In this document: one piece after another, positions 1 to 11,921 of the stretch
Layout: each line of letters begins with the position of its first letter
Position numbering within the stretch: position 1 is the stretch's first letter
Assembly: GCF_963678635.1 (NCBI RefSeq)
Contig: NC_087065.1
Coordinates: 42,039,430-42,103,429, forward strand
Direction: 5' to 3'
DNA length: 64,000 bases
Source of the DNA: Symsagittifera roscoffensis
Lineage: Eukaryota > Xenacoelomorpha > Acoela > Convolutidae
Notes under the pieces: generated by a model
What the model was told of the DNA's origin: nothing
What the model saw: only the letters and a program-made list of their open reading frames with translations
Databases searched by the model: none
Position numbers and translations under genes: made by a program

Positions 1-49
1 TATTAAACTATTTTTTCTGTAACTTTGCGAGATACTTAAATTGGCTTCT

Positions 50-115
50 TTCTTGTATCAGCCACTTCTTGTATCAGCCACTTCTTGTATCAGCCACTTC
101 TTGTATCAGTGGCTT
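50..115. repeat. 16-bp minisatellite, about 4 units
   Basis: The unit TTCTTGTATCAGCCAC is repeated four times head to tail and flanked by GTGGCTTCTTTC-like sequence. It is absent from the second copy of the duplicated block, where this point holds about 360 bp of unrelated sequence, so it arose or was lost after the duplication. Confidence 0.9.
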
Positions 116-574
116 CTTTCTTAGCAAGTATCAAAAGATTTTCTTCAACTGAAACAAATTTATCCTAAGTTTAAAGTTAAAAAGACATTTTATCTGTGAG
201 CAGATTATGCAAAAATATGGGGGTTCATAAACTACTAATTTGGCTATATTGGGATATTTAAAGCGTGTTAAATTTCAAATTGGCACGCATAGTGTGAGCG
301 GCAATCTGTTCCGGCTCAGATTACCTTCCAAATTTAAAAGAGACAAAATCTCAGAAAACCTGCTGAAACAGCCGGTTTCTCAGATATCTACAAACGAGAC
401 CACAGTGGATATTTTAAAGAAATTTAAGATTATATTTATCTCAACGGAGAAAAATACCGCCCACAAGATATCTCACCAATTAATATCTTTAGTTTTTTGC
501 ACATCAAAATGAACTACTAGCATTTTTAGGATGGCCCTATTAAATCTTAGAAAGATTTTTATAGAATTGTTATC

Positions 575-950
575 CTTAGACTGCCACTTAAGGTCTATGG
601 GGCAAAATAAGATATGCATTTTTTTAATTTGAGACCTTATTTGAAAATCACCCCTCCCCACGCCATATAAAGTATAAAATGATAGAATTCATGCTTCGTA
701 ACAAATCAATTATGGCAAATAATCTTCTTTCAACTAATTTGGAACGATTTCTAAGACGGATTAAATCTCCGCTTACGCGTTAATAGCGCGAAATATATCG
801 AGCGTTAATTGTCCCAAATTGGCCAAAATGGCAATCTTTAAACCCCGAAGAAAGTTTTTTTTTTTTAATTTTACCAAAAAGTATATGCGGCTTTTTAAAG
901 GGCAGTAGGCTCATTCAGGGCTCCACCCTGATACGAAGTCTTCTTCCTAA
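575..950. mobile_element. Helentron-like element fragments (copy 1)
   Basis: 575-860 is a reverse-oriented piece of the ~540-bp Helentron-like family: the GACTGCC region, the GCCATATAAAGTA block and the CpG-rich core with AGCGCGAAATATATCG. It breaks off at a T-run near 855. 896-950 is a separate forward tail with GGGCAGTAGG, the hairpin arms TCAGGGC and CCCTGA, and a degraded GAAGTCTTC end. The same pieces recur at 5534-5909. Confidence 0.7.
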
Positions 951-1239
951 CTAAATTTGGAATTTCTCCGCTCTCCAACCATATTTTAAAGCTTTACGTT
1001 TTACCTGAGATAAAAGGAGGTCGGAAAATTGAAGGCGTAACTCCAATTGGAGGCGTGTAGAGGCGTATGGAAATTATAGAGGCGTATTTTTAATATGGCA
1101 AAAAAGTGTTCCCAGTTTGCCAAAATTTAGAAAAGTTTCACAGGCCGCACTGGAGTTGGCCGCTTACTGTTAACGCAGTGTCATAAAAATTAACTGCGGC
1201 TAAGAAATTTTTTTAGTGTTAATAGGATTTTTTAAGTAT

Positions 1240-1343
1240 TCCGCGAGCGCTCAAAAATCAATTTGTTCGAAAAAGGTCGACAAAATTTTCCTTTTTTTTT
1301 GAAAATACGCCCCCTCTTTGAGAAGATTCTAGATCTGCTCTTG
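1240..1343 (+). mobile_element. hAT-type MITE 3' fragment (copy 1)
   Basis: The sequence runs through 'gaaaaaggtcgac', 'aatacgccccctc' and 'ctagatctgctcttg', matching the 3' end of the CAGNGGCGGATTTAGG family that is intact at 59,358-59,778. The 5' end is missing. The second duplicate copy lies at about 6199-6301. Confidence 0.65.
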
Positions 1344-2602
1344 AAAATTGTTTATTTAGCCCCCTAACTGAGATATTTAGTTTTTCTGCAAACTGAGAGT
1401 GCAGCTCCGTGGGCATGGAACGGACAATTCAATGATCCATTAATAACCAAATAGCCTTCTTGCTTATAATATTGAAGATTTATGATGTTTGGTCTATTTC
1501 ATGACAAGCTTGGGATTCAAGAGTTTCTGTTTCAAGGTTGTTAGTTATTTTAAATTGGATCGTTTTTCCCCTAAACAATCGAAATAAACTTGGGTCCACT
1601 TGATCTGATAAGATAAGACTAAACTTGGATCTGTACTACATAACAAACAGTCTCTCTATATGCGATAAACCAGAAAATTGGTCGTCAATTAATTATCCGT
1701 AGCTTTGAAATATAATATTTGGTATAATAAGAGTAATACCTGAGTGAAAAATGACACTAAACACACCTCAAAATCAGACTTTCGTTAATGTTTTGGTCAT
1801 TAGCTTTTCTTCCAGCTATTCCGAATCGTTTGAAAAAATTAGTTTCTTCTGAAATCCTGGTTCGGCAGCAATTATAGGCGCACATGGACAACTTGAAATC
1901 TCGCCGCATACTAGATCTGGAATAGGTGTTAAATCTCAACAGCAGTGATCATTTTGTTACAAAGTAGGAGCAAATCAAATCAAAATTTCGAAAACTCTTC
2001 GACGTGTTTGCAAGAGGAAACCCCGCCAAGTCAACCCGAAACTTTTCGTATTTGACTGCCGACAATTTAAGATTATAATTATTAAAGAAACAATTTCAAA
2101 GTATCAACTCATATAAAACTAAGCGCCAACATAACTTTTTACTCCTACTAGCTGCAAAATTTATTATTTAGGTGGCTGCAAAAGAGCTAACTTCTGATTC
2201 CCCATTTTAAATCTTCGAGCTTGTTTCAAGGCCTATTTTACCTAAAGCAGGTTAAGAGATTACTGTTAATGGAGCTGTTTCGGCAAAAGTTAGGGAAGCG
2301 ATAATAAAAGGAGATTGAAGAGGTTTTTAATAATATTTTCTGAGCTTAGTCTGCTATTCAGCGGAAGAAATCCGGAGGCCATCAGATTTCATTTTCCGAT
2401 TGTTCATTTTGGAATGGTCGGTCCCAAAAGCTTGATTTAATCAAAAGGCAAACTTAAGCCTTGCCACACGGATAAAATAATGAAGGCTTTTATTTTTGTT
2501 TTCAGGATTTTTTGAATTAGTTACGCTTGTAATTGGCATGCGTTATCAAATCAGTATTCAGATTTTTAAGATTGACAACTTGTTTAACAAAATCACTAAA
2601 TC

Positions 2603-3231
2603 TTAATCAAGCCCATGTTTGAGTTTTCAAAGCGTAGATCAATTCTGTCGGCGCCAAAAGATCAAGGTCAAGAAATTCAAATGGTTTTGGACTGTTTTGT
2701 ATATGCACCAATTTGAATCATGTCGGTCGGATTCGTTTTCAAGTTCATATCAAAGTCTAGACTATCGGCAAGGTCATTTCTGTTCAAATCTAAAACGCAT
2801 TTAGCAGCGTGCGTGTTAACTCACTTTGGTTCGCAAAGTTTTTCGCAATTAAAGCTTTGATGTTTACCGACGATATGGTTCCGAATCCTTTTCAAGTAAC
2901 TTTCACTTTGATTCTAACAATTGGTTTTAAAAAGGGGTTAAATTGTAGTGGGGTTATCTGATTTGAGGGTTATATGAGAGGGGGTTAAGAAAAAGGGGGT
3001 TACAAAACACGGGGTGATAAGCTTGGGAACCCAGTTTCTGATAGTTGTTTTTGAAACACTACTGCAAGACAGGACAAGAAAGGTCCTAACATTTTCGTTA
3101 TAATAACAGAAAGAGTTGTTTCTTTCAGTGCAAGTAGCACAGAAAACTCCGACCGCACATACAATTTGGTTTCATGTGTTTTCTATTCACAGGCAATTAC
3201 GAACCCAAAGGAAATGTGTTAGGGTCAAACT
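2603..3231. other. Non-coding spacer with G-rich tract
   Basis: Unique AT-rich sequence with no supported gene. The only structure seen is the G-rich degenerate minisatellite at about 2932-3030. Confidence 0.6.
2932..3030 (+). repeat. Degenerate GGGGTTA minisatellite
   Basis: Six G-runs of 3-5 bases occur at roughly 13-18-base intervals, five of them followed by TTA (GGGGTTAAA, GGGGTTATC, GGGTTATAT, GGGGGTTAAG, GGGGGTTACA). All G-runs are on the plus strand, giving a candidate G-quadruplex tract that resembles a degenerate telomere-type repeat. Confidence 0.6.
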
Positions 3232-3640
3232 CAGTAGCGTGCCGAGAAGAGGTGAGGGTTACCCCTTCCTCAATTCTAGTTGCAAAACATTTCCAAAGGG
3301 CCCCCGTTTGGTATAAATTTACGACATCCTTTTTCATCTGACCAACCTTAAAATTTTATAAAGGCGCCTTGGGCGCCAATATGACTAATTTTAAGGGAGG
3401 AGTGCGCGCCGAAAAAACGCAGTTTTGTTGGTAATTATTTTCAAAAAAGTGCCTAACAACGCCCTTGTTGGCCTGTTTTTTTGAAAAATTTGCCTGCGGC
3501 GTAGAAAAATTCTGACAAAATAGGATCCTTATAGTATTTTTGGAGAAATCGGAAAATCAAATCGATCGACCTAAAAAAAGGTCCGCAAAATTTTCAAAAC
3601 TTTTTAAAAAACTGCGCGAAACATTTTTGGAACTGAGAGA
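3232..3640 (+). mobile_element. hAT-type MITE, diverged copy
   Basis: It starts CAGTAGCGTGCCGAGA, a variant of the CAGTGGCGTGCGCAGA terminus seen at 56,580. The family blocks follow in order: GGCGCCTTGGGCGCC, GAGTGCGCGCC, TTTGCCTGCGGCG and GATCGACCTAAAAAAAGGTC. The 3' terminus is not clean and no 8-bp duplication was found. Confidence 0.65.
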
Positions 3641-4670
3641 TATTCATTAGACCAAATGGTTTGTTTTCAAAATATGATTGTAATAATATTAAATTTGTTT
3701 ACACTACGAGAGCAAATTGTTTTATTTTGTATAGTTAAAAAATACATTTTTGGAATAATTATAACCCAGTTTTAACCCAGTTTTATAGCCCAGTTATAAC
3801 CATGGTTTTAATTCATTAAACCAAATGGTTCTTTTTCAAAATATGACCCGTACCCAAATGATTTTCTGGGCAAGATTTGAAATCCTGTATTTCTTACATT
3901 AGTTGATTCTCAGATCTGAAATTCTTCATATCATATCTGGACAAAAATTTGATATTTTCAGGTCTGAAATTTGGATCTGAAAAAAAATTCAGATCTGAGA
4001 AACCTTTTGTCAAATTATAAATTACGCATTTCGAGCAAACAATTGAGTCTTCAATACACAATTACGTTTAGATTAACTGGCGATAAAAAAATTTTTCGAA
4101 TAATTTCCCAAACAGTTTTTTCGAACTAAATTTTTTGTTCAACTGTGATAAAAAGTTTTCAAAAACTGTTAGAAGACCGATCAATTTTTTGACTTTCATG
4201 TGCTACTTATGCGCTTCTTATGTTAATTTTATGCTTGCGAAAACATATTTTGGAAGTCTTCCATTGGAGACTTTGCTGAGTACCTGTTAGTAACTAACAG
4301 AAGCTATCACATACAAAAATACCAAAAATAGCAAAACTTGTGTCAAAATCATTAATTTTTGAGATTTGAAATGAACAAGAGAAACTAAATTTAAGGTCTG
4401 AAATTGATCTGAAATGAATTTTGTTTCAGACCTGACATAACCAAGAAAAAAAAATTTCAGATTTGAAATTAGATCTGAAATAACCCATTCCTAAAAATCC
4501 GAGCGTTATTTTAACATTCCAAAACCCATTTCAGATCAGTTGTTAAGTTGTGGTAAGTATCTTTATTGTGTAATAAATTAGCTGTTTTTTTGTTTATAGT
4601 GTGGCTCATCGTTTCTAATAAAAAAAGTGACAATAAGGGCAAAATTAGATAGCAATAATTTGCTATTCTT
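3641..4670. other. AT-rich non-coding, GATCTGAAA motif cluster
   Basis: No gene is supported. A short tandem 'aacccagtttt' occurs at about 3760-3805. From about 3905 to 4540 the sequence is crowded with AGATCTGAAAT-like words in both orientations (CAGATCTGAA, AGGTCTGAAA, TTTCAGACC, TTTCAGATC). The self-complementary core is TTCAGATCTGAA. Confidence 0.55.
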
Positions 4671-7558
4671 ATTAAACTATTTTTTCTGTAACTTTGCGAG
4701 ATTCTTAAAGTGGCTTCTTTCTTGCAGCAGTTATCAACGAATTTAAATTTGATTCCTTAAAAATTAATTCTCTGTTTTCGATGTTTTTCTAGCCTTGAGA
4801 TTGAATGAATCCCAGGAATATGTCTACCATAATTTCCTGAAAAAATTACAGTATTACAAACTCCCCCTTTTAACCCGCTCGTTCCCTTTGCATCAAAGAC
4901 CACCCCAGTCTACTAAAAACATAAATCTCCGCACAATTCTGTAATATCTTGAAGGAGAAGGGAGTCCTGTGAAGTTTCGAGAACGGCTAAAAAAGGTAAG
5001 CCACAAGAAAGAAGCTTCGCGAGCAATGTGGTGCGAGTATATTTTCATCTGTCGTTTCATCTACATGTCGCTACTTTTATTAACAAGTATCAAAAGATTT
5101 TCTTCAACTGAAACAAATTTATCCTAAGTTTAAAGTTAAAAAGACATTTTATCTGTGAGCAGATTATGCAAAAATATGGGGGTTCATAAACTACTAATTT
5201 GGCTATATTGGGATATTTAAAGCGTGTTAAATTTCAAATTGGCACGCATAGTGTGAGCGGCAATCTGTTCCGGCTCAGATTACCTTCCAAATTTAAAAGA
5301 GACAAAATCTCAGAAAACCTGCTGAAACAGCCGGTTTCTCAGATATCTACAAACGAGACCACAGTGGATATTTTAAAGAAATTTAAGATTATATTTATCT
5401 CAACGGAGAAAAATACCGCCCACAAGATATCTCACCAATTAATATCTTTAGTTTTTTGCACATCAAAATGAACTACTAGCATTTTTAGGATGGCCCTATT
5501 AAATCTTAGAAAGATTTTTATAGAATTGTTATCCTTAGACTGCCACTTAAGGTCTATGGGGCAAAATAAGATATGCATTTTTTTAATTTGAGACCTTATT
5601 TGAAAATCACCCCTCCCCACGCCATATAAAGTATAAAATGATAGAATTCATGCTTCGTAACAAATCAATTATGGCAAATAATCTTCTTTCAACTAATTTG
5701 GAACGATTTCTAAGACGGATTAAATCTCCGCTTACGCGTTAATAGCGCGAAATATATCGAGCGTTAATTGTCCCAAATTGGCCAAAATGGCAATCTTTAA
5801 ACCCCGAAGAAAGTTTTTTTTTTTTAATTTTACCAAAAAGTATATGCGGCTTTTTAAAGGGCAGTAGGCTCATTCAGGGCTCCACCCTGATACGAAGTCT
5901 TCTTCCTAACTAAATTTGGAATTTCTCCGCTCTCCAACCATATTTTAAAGCTTTACGTTTTACCTGAGATAAAAGGAGGTCGGAAAATTGAAGGCGTAAC
6001 TCCAATTGGAGGCGTGTAGAGGCGTATGGAAATTATAGAGGCGTATTTTTAATATGGCAAAAAAGTGTTCCCAGTTTGCCAAAATTTAGAAAAGTTTCAC
6101 AGGCCGCACTGGAGTTGGCCGCTTACTGTTGACGCAGTGTCATAAAAATTAACTGCGGCTAAGAAACTTTTTTAGTGTTAATAGGATTTTTTAAGTATTC
6201 CGCGAGCGCTCAAAAATCAATTTGTTCGAAAAAGGTCGACAAAATTTTCCTTTTTTTGAAAATACGCCCCCTCTTTGAGAAGATCCTAGATCTGCTCTTG
6301 AAAATTGTTTATTTAGCCCCCTAACTGAGATATTTAGTTTTTCTGCAAACTGAGAGTGCAGCTCCGTGGGCATGGAACGGACAATTCAATGATCCATTAA
6401 TAACCAAATAGCCTTCTTGCTTATAATATTGAAGATTTATGATGTTTGGTCTATTTCATGACAAGCTTGGGATTCAAGAGTTTCTGTTTCAAGGTTGTTA
6501 GTTATTTTAAATTGGATCGTTTTTCCCCTAAACAATCGAAATAAACTTGGGTCCACTTGATCTGATAAGATAAGACTAAACTTGGATCTGTACTACATAA
6601 CAAACAGTCTCTCTATATGCGATAAACCAGAAAATTGGTCGTCAATTAATTATCCGTAGCTTTGAAATATAATATTTGGTATAATAAGAGTAATACCTGA
6701 GTGAAAAATGACACTAAACACACCTCAAAGTCAGACTTTCGTTAATGTTTTGGTCATTAGCTTTTCTTCCAGCTATTCCGAATCGTTTGAAAAAATTAGT
6801 TTCTTCTGAAATCCTGGTTCGGCAGCAATTATAGGCGCACATGGACAACTTGAAATCTCGCCGCATACTAGATCTGGAATAGGTGTTAAATCTCAACAGC
6901 AGTGATCATTTTGTTACAAAGTAGGAGCAAATCAAATCAAAATTTCGAAAACTCTTCGACGTGTTTGCAAGAGGAAACCCCGCCAAGTCAACCCGAAACT
7001 TTTCGTATTTGACTGCCGACAATTTAAGATTATAATTATTAAAGAAACAATTTCAAAGTATCAACTCATATAAAACTAAGCGCCAACATAACTTTTTACT
7101 CCTACTAGCTGCAAAATTTATTATTTAGGTGGCTGCAAAAGTGCTAACTTCTGATTCCCCATTTTAAATCTTCGAGCTTGTTTCAAGGCCTATTTTACCT
7201 AAAGCAGGTTAAGAGATTACTGTTAATGGAGCTGTTTCGGCAAAAGTTAGGGAAGCGATAATAAAAGGAGATTGAAGAGGTTTTTAATAATATTTTCTGA
7301 GCTTAGTCTGCTATTCAGCGGAAGAAATCCGGAGGCCATCAGATTTCATTTTCCGATTGTTCATTTTGGAATGGTCGGTCCCAAAAGCTTGATTTAATCA
7401 AAAGGCAAACTTAAGCCTTGCCACACGGATAAAATAATGAAGGCTTTTATTTTTGTTTTCAGGATTTTTTGAATTAGTTACGCTTGTAATTGGCATGCGT
7501 TATCAAATCAGTATTCAGATTTTTAAGGTTGACAACTTGTTTAACAAAATCACTAAAT
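4671..7558. repeat. Direct duplication, copy 2 (~2.5 kb plus 360-bp segment)
   Basis: Second copy of the block at 1-2602. It includes a ~360-bp segment (4722-5083) absent from copy 1 and ends after 'caaaatcactaaatc' at about 7558, where the copies part. The few substitutions seen, such as T-run length near 6260 and single bases near 6131, 6285, 6729 and 7142, imply a recent duplication, gene conversion between copies, or an assembly artefact. Confidence 0.9.
5534..5909. mobile_element. Helentron-like element fragments (copy 2)
   Basis: Duplicate of the fragments at 575-950: reverse-oriented core and 3' part, followed by a forward tail with TCAGGGC and CCCTGA arms. They were carried inside the duplicated block rather than inserted independently. 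Confidence 0.7.
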
Positions 7559-8221
7559 CACTCAACGAGCACTTATGGTATTTTAAGTTCGAGTTTCTGA
7601 TTTGGCCTATTTTGCGTGGCAGTTTTTTTTCTGAGAAATTTGATTATCGGACTATCGTTTGTCTGCTTAGTTTTCACATCATGCTATTCTTTTCTGGTTG
7701 AAGCTAGGTTTGCAGCAAATATTTTTGCTTATAGCATTCTTTGTTTTTCTTTCATATAAAAAAAGCTAGATCAATGGCTTCACTTTTCCAATTTAACAAT
7801 TTTTCACCCGTTGTTGAAACTTATGAAACAGTTATTTTCAAATCTACAACAAAGTACTAATTGAACAACTAAAAAAAGCACCGCAAACGTTTTTTTTTGA
7901 TAGTACAATCACAACGAGCATGGGGGTAAGAGTTCAAAATATTTTCTATATTTTTGAAGTAAAATCAATCTCATCATATTCGAAATATTCACACCAGGGG
8001 CGGACTTAAGATTTTCTCGAGAGCCAAGATTTTAGAAAAAAAAATAAAAAAACTTATCGAATTTTTCAGAATCAACATTCTTACCCATACATTAGAAGAG
8101 CACCCCCACTCCTCAAAAAATGATATTACCTAATAATACCAAATGGTCCACCCTTTGAATATGTTTTTACTATTTTATTTTCAAATGGCGCCGTCGGTGC
8201 CGTTGTCTTTGTACTTGAAAT
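7559..8221. other. Non-coding spacer with hAT-like end
   Basis: No gene recognised. CAGGGGCGGACTTAAG at about 7996 matches the terminal repeat of the hAT-type family, followed by a T/A-rich stretch without the usual internal blocks. It is probably a decayed or very short member. The last 8 bases, CTTGAAAT, are the target duplication of the next element. Confidence 0.5.
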
Positions 8222-8653
8222 CAGGGTTGGCAAAATGTAAGTTATAAACAAAAATAACAAACTAACTGTAATTTATCGAAAAAAACATGTTATTTTTGTT
8301 AAATTGTTAATTAAATTAATATATCAACAAGAGTTGAGTTTCTTGAACAGAAACGCCAACTTTCCGGCTTTCTCAACGCCGAGTTGAGCACGAAGCTTCC
8401 CATACGTTAGGTGAGATTTTTCGCTCTGTAGTTTGTCAAGTGAAACTGCAATTGGTTTGAAAATTCGTTTTTTTCATCCGTTCGGGATTCGCTACAATCG
8501 TTTCGGGACAAGCATGCAGTATAGTTGCGTTGTGTTTTTCTAAGAATTACTCATATTTCTAAGAAAAAGCTAACATCACTGTTAGAAATTATAAATAACA
8601 CTGTAAGTTAAATTCAATGTTAAATAACAATGTTAAATAACATGCCAACCCTG
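8222..8653. mobile_element. hAT-type MITE, TIR CAGGGTTGGCA
   Basis: A 432-bp element starting CAGGGTTGGCAAAATG and ending CATGCCAACCCTG, an 11-bp terminal inverted repeat. It is flanked on both sides by CTTGAAAT (8214-8221 and 8654-8661), a perfect 8-bp target duplication typical of the hAT superfamily. The interior is A/T-rich with many AACA and TTAAAT words and no ORF, so it is non-autonomous. A related end, CCAGGTTGGCACAATG, occurs inside the 4.6-kb tandem units near 20,150, 24,833 and 29,378. Confidence 0.9.
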
Positions 8654-8865
8654 CTTGAAATCAAAGCAACTTTGAGTTGTAAAATTGAATTGAGGTCTAT
8701 AATTCAGTCTTTTCCAACCTTTCAAGTTTAAAAAAGCTGGTTCAAAATTGACGAGTCGCGTAGACAAAATTTTTTGGTTTCTCATAAAAATTAAATTTTT
8801 ATAATACTAGGTTTTGTCATTTTATAAAATTCTTTACCTTTGATAATTTTGCTGAAATGAAACAA

Positions 8866-9377
8866 AACTGCTAGTATAAGGGCGAAGCCCTGAATGTTCT
8901 GACTGCCTTTTAGGGTCTATGGAGCAGTAATAATATGAAAAAAATAAATGTAATGAAACAAAGTTTTTTTTTTAAATCTGAGAACTTTTGTAAAAATCAT
9001 TCACCCACACGCCATATAAAATTCAAAGTGATCAATTTTGCTTTTAGTAGCAAATAAGGGCAAACAGGCTTCTTTTAATCAATTGCAACAATTTCTAAGA
9101 CGGATTAATCTCCGCTTACGCGTTAATAGCGTGAAATATATCGCGCGTTAATTGTCATTAATTGACCAAAATGGCAATCCTTAAGCCCCTTAACTGTACG
9201 AAAATTGATCACAGCTGAAATATCTTTTCAAATTTAAGCTCAAGAAAACAATACCTTTTGAATAATATACATAAGTTCTGTCAAAATTGCTAGTTAGAAA
9301 TTCGAAAATTGTCTGAAAAAAAAACCCACCCCGAGCACAAATATTCCGTTGCTTTCGTTACGAAAGTCGGAAGAAAA
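8866..9377 (-). mobile_element. Helentron-like non-autonomous element
   Basis: Near full-length copy in reverse orientation. The plus strand shows the AGGGCGAAGCCCT hairpin, GTTCTGACTGCC, the GCCATATAAA block, the core TTAATAGCGTGAAATATATCGCGCG, CCCACCCCGAGCACAAATATTCCG and the CTTTCGTTACGAAAG hairpin, ending in GTCGGAA. Some terminal bases have changed. Confidence 0.8.
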
Positions 9378-9977
9378 ACTCAAAAATGAAGTTTGAAAAC
9401 ACAGTATTAAACTGAGACTCTAATTTTTGTTTAATTACAACCAATCTTTGTTTTGAAGATTTTTGAGTCTGGTAAGGAGGGCACTCAACAGAACAGCCAA
9501 GCCGCTTAGCAAAATTTTTTGAACAGAGCCATAAACAAAAGTTTCACAACTAAATTTATTAAATGATGTCAAATTTGATTGATTGAAAATGGCGTGGTTT
9601 TTAACTGTGATTATTGAGAATTTCTTAGGATGGCAGCAAAACAAATTCCCAATAAACAGTTGAACTAGATTGCGATAAGTTGGTAGTTAGTCAATTTGTA
9701 TAAGTATAGGCAGTATACCATGTACAGTAGTCTGATCTCGCGATTAATTTGATATCGTGTGATATCCAATCACGTTCTCAGTTTAAATATAAAAAACGTG
9801 AGCCAAAAAATCCAAATAATTAACAACGGCAAGTGACCAGTTGTGTCTGAAACTGAGGGCACTCAACAGTGCAAAGCAGAAAACAGCAAACTCATAAAAC
9901 ACAGAACTCTATCACTGCCTTCAAATAATGACCAATGAGAATTTGATATAAAATGTGACAGTGGATTTCAAATTTAA
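9378..9977. other. Non-coding spacer
   Basis: AT-rich sequence between two Helentron-like copies. I see no gene, tandem array or clear element ends. Confidence 0.5.
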
Positions 9978-10469
9978 CAAGACTGCTCGTATCAGGGTGA
10001 AGCCCTGAATGTTCCGACCGCCTTTTAATGTTTATGGAGCAGTAATAACATTTAAGAAAATTTGAATTTTTTAAATGAAAATCATCCCCCCACACGCCAT
10101 ATTAAGTACAAAAAGATAGATTTCGCTCCTTGTAACAAATCAATAATGGCAAATAAGCTTCTTTTAACCAATTTGGAACGATTTCTGTGACGGATTAACT
10201 CTCCGCTTACGCGTTAATAGCGCGAAATATATCGCGCGTTAATTGTCCCAAACTGGCCAAAATGGCAATCTTTAAACCCCCGTAACTTTACGAAAAATGA
10301 TCACAGATAAAATATCTTTTCAAATTTAAGCTCAGGACAACAATACCTTTCGAATGATATAAAAAAATTTTGTCGAAAATGGCTAGTTAAAAAGTCGAAA
10401 TTTGTCTGAAGAAAAAAACCCACCCCGAGCACAAATATTCCGTTACTTTCGTATCGAAAGTCGGAACAA
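9978..10469 (-). mobile_element. Helentron-like non-autonomous element
   Basis: Reverse-oriented copy with both ends. The plus strand begins CAAGACTGCTCG, then the hairpin TCAGGGTGAAGCCCTGA and GTTCCGACCGCC, and ends CTTTCGTATCGAAAG with GTCGGAACAA. The CpG-rich core TTAATAGCGCGAAATATATCGCGCG is intact. It lies between A residues on this strand (T and T on the element's own strand), as expected for insertion between two Ts. Confidence 0.85.
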
Positions 10470-11473
10470 TTACTATTGACCTGATAGTGTTAAATTTTGA
10501 GAGTTTTGAGCAAACTTGGTATCTATACTCTGAAATTTTTCTGCAGTTCACTACCCCTCCCTAATTCTCCCTGCTCTACTTCTTTTTGGTCAAACAAATT
10601 GTCAGTATAATTTTGAGAATTTACAACTTTAGATCATCTGTTTTTCGCACGTTGTTTGGAGGTCTTTTTTGATAACTTCTTTCATTTCGTCAGTGGCGAG
10701 CTTAAAAAACTCTGAATTTTAGCTGAAAACTATGAAAATATAAATATAGCTCTTCGCGGATCCTGTTGTTATCCAAATAAGAAGCAACTTTTGTTAACAC
10801 AAATACTATAGTCCCATTCGTTGGTTCCACAAACCGTTTGTTTCCAAAAACAATCATAACTTCGGTTTTTTTCGTAAATTTTGCAACTGACTCTAAGTTT
10901 ACTAAAAAACTCACTCACCTAATTTGCAATTGACCCTAGTTTTTCTAAATTTATTATGAATGTCGAGTATATTTGAGTTCTATTTTTTTTTCGTTCAAAT
11001 CAATTCATAGCACCACGCAGAAACAGGATACTATTTTTTTTTCAAAATTTTGTAATAACTTTTTCTCAATACAACAGTTGATTTAATTTGAAATGGACAA
11101 ACATAGCGTCAAACTGCTTTGCAAATTAAAAAATTATCAATTTTTGCTGTTAACTCTTCCTTCTTTGAATCAAATACTTTAAAGTTGGGTCGCACCACCT
11201 TAATGTATAGTTATCCTAGATTCCGCGTACTTAAGTAATGAAGACGATTTATCCAAAATAGAAAGGACCAACATACAAACTGTTCAAAAAACGTTCCAAA
11301 AATTTTCCATGAGCGCCAATAATTCTCTGGAGTCTTTTTTAAACTTGTTTTTTTTTTACACCGTTAGAAAAAATTCAAAAATTAGCATTTAGCGCTGTCC
11401 AGTTTTGTTTCTGGCACCTTGCTGTACGTTTTTTTGGCACACTGTAGAAAACCTTTTTAAGCTTTAGCAGAGC
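10470..11473. other. Non-coding, upstream intron or flank of the GPCR gene
   Basis: AT-rich sequence with no coding signal that I can support. It must lie in the intron 5' of the first visible receptor exon, or in still more distant flank. I looked here for exons encoding TM1-TM2 of the receptor and did not recognise any. Confidence 0.45.
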
Positions 11474-11799
11474 CAGTAGCAGATTTAAGGATGGAGGATG
11501 AGAGCGTATTTTGAGACAACCAGTTTTGGCGGACTAGTCCTAAAATTTTTCTAGAGGCGCATTGGCGTCAATATATGATAATTTTGAGGGGAGCGCAAGT
11601 AGAAAAAACGCATTTTTTTGTCTAAAAACACTTGTTATGCCGGTTTTTTTAAACAATTTGCTTGCGTCGCAGAAATTTTGGTGGAAATAGGCTCTTAATA
11701 GAGATTTAGGGGAGCTTAAAAAATCAAAGTGGTCAACCTAAAAAATATATCGACAAAATTTTTGACTTTTTTGAAAATCCCTCCCTAGATTTACCCCTA
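11474..11799 (+). mobile_element. hAT-type MITE in receptor intron
   Basis: It begins CAGTAGCAGATTTAAGG and ends near CCTAGATTTACCCCTAAG. In between are family blocks, including GGCGCATTGGCGTC, GGGGAGCGCAAGTAG and TTTGCTTGCGTCGCAG. It is diverged from the 59-kb copies and the target duplication is not clear. It sits about 120 bp upstream of the splice acceptor of the TM3 exon, in the transcribed strand of the receptor gene. Confidence 0.75.
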
Positions 11800-11921
11800 A
11801 GAAGAGCTGCTGTGGTCAGAGCTTTTTGTGATGCTCGAGCTGTTGCCAATCAACCCTGCTTTGTTTTTCGATGTCTGATTTTTTTTCTATTTTGGTTGTT
11901 CTTATTTAAAAAGTTTTCCAG

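Larger units (their letters stand above)
1..2602. repeat. Direct duplication, copy 1 (~2.5 kb)
   Basis: Positions 125-2602 match 5084-7558 at a constant offset of 4959 with only about half a dozen differences that I noticed. Positions 1-50 match 4671-4720 at a different offset (4670). Between these blocks copy 1 carries a 16-bp minisatellite, whereas copy 2 has about 360 bp of other sequence. Copy 1 diverges from copy 2 after 'aaaatcactaaatc'. The block holds Helentron-like and hAT fragments and no convincing gene. The short ORFs in it (for example 240-512) are identical in both copies and look like non-coding chance frames. Confidence 0.9.

Noticed and set aside
240-661. Open frames of 90 and 62 codons present twice (also 5,199-5,620)
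   Set aside because: They recur only because the DNA block is duplicated. They overlap Helentron-like fragment sequence, have no family resemblance and no splice or start context.
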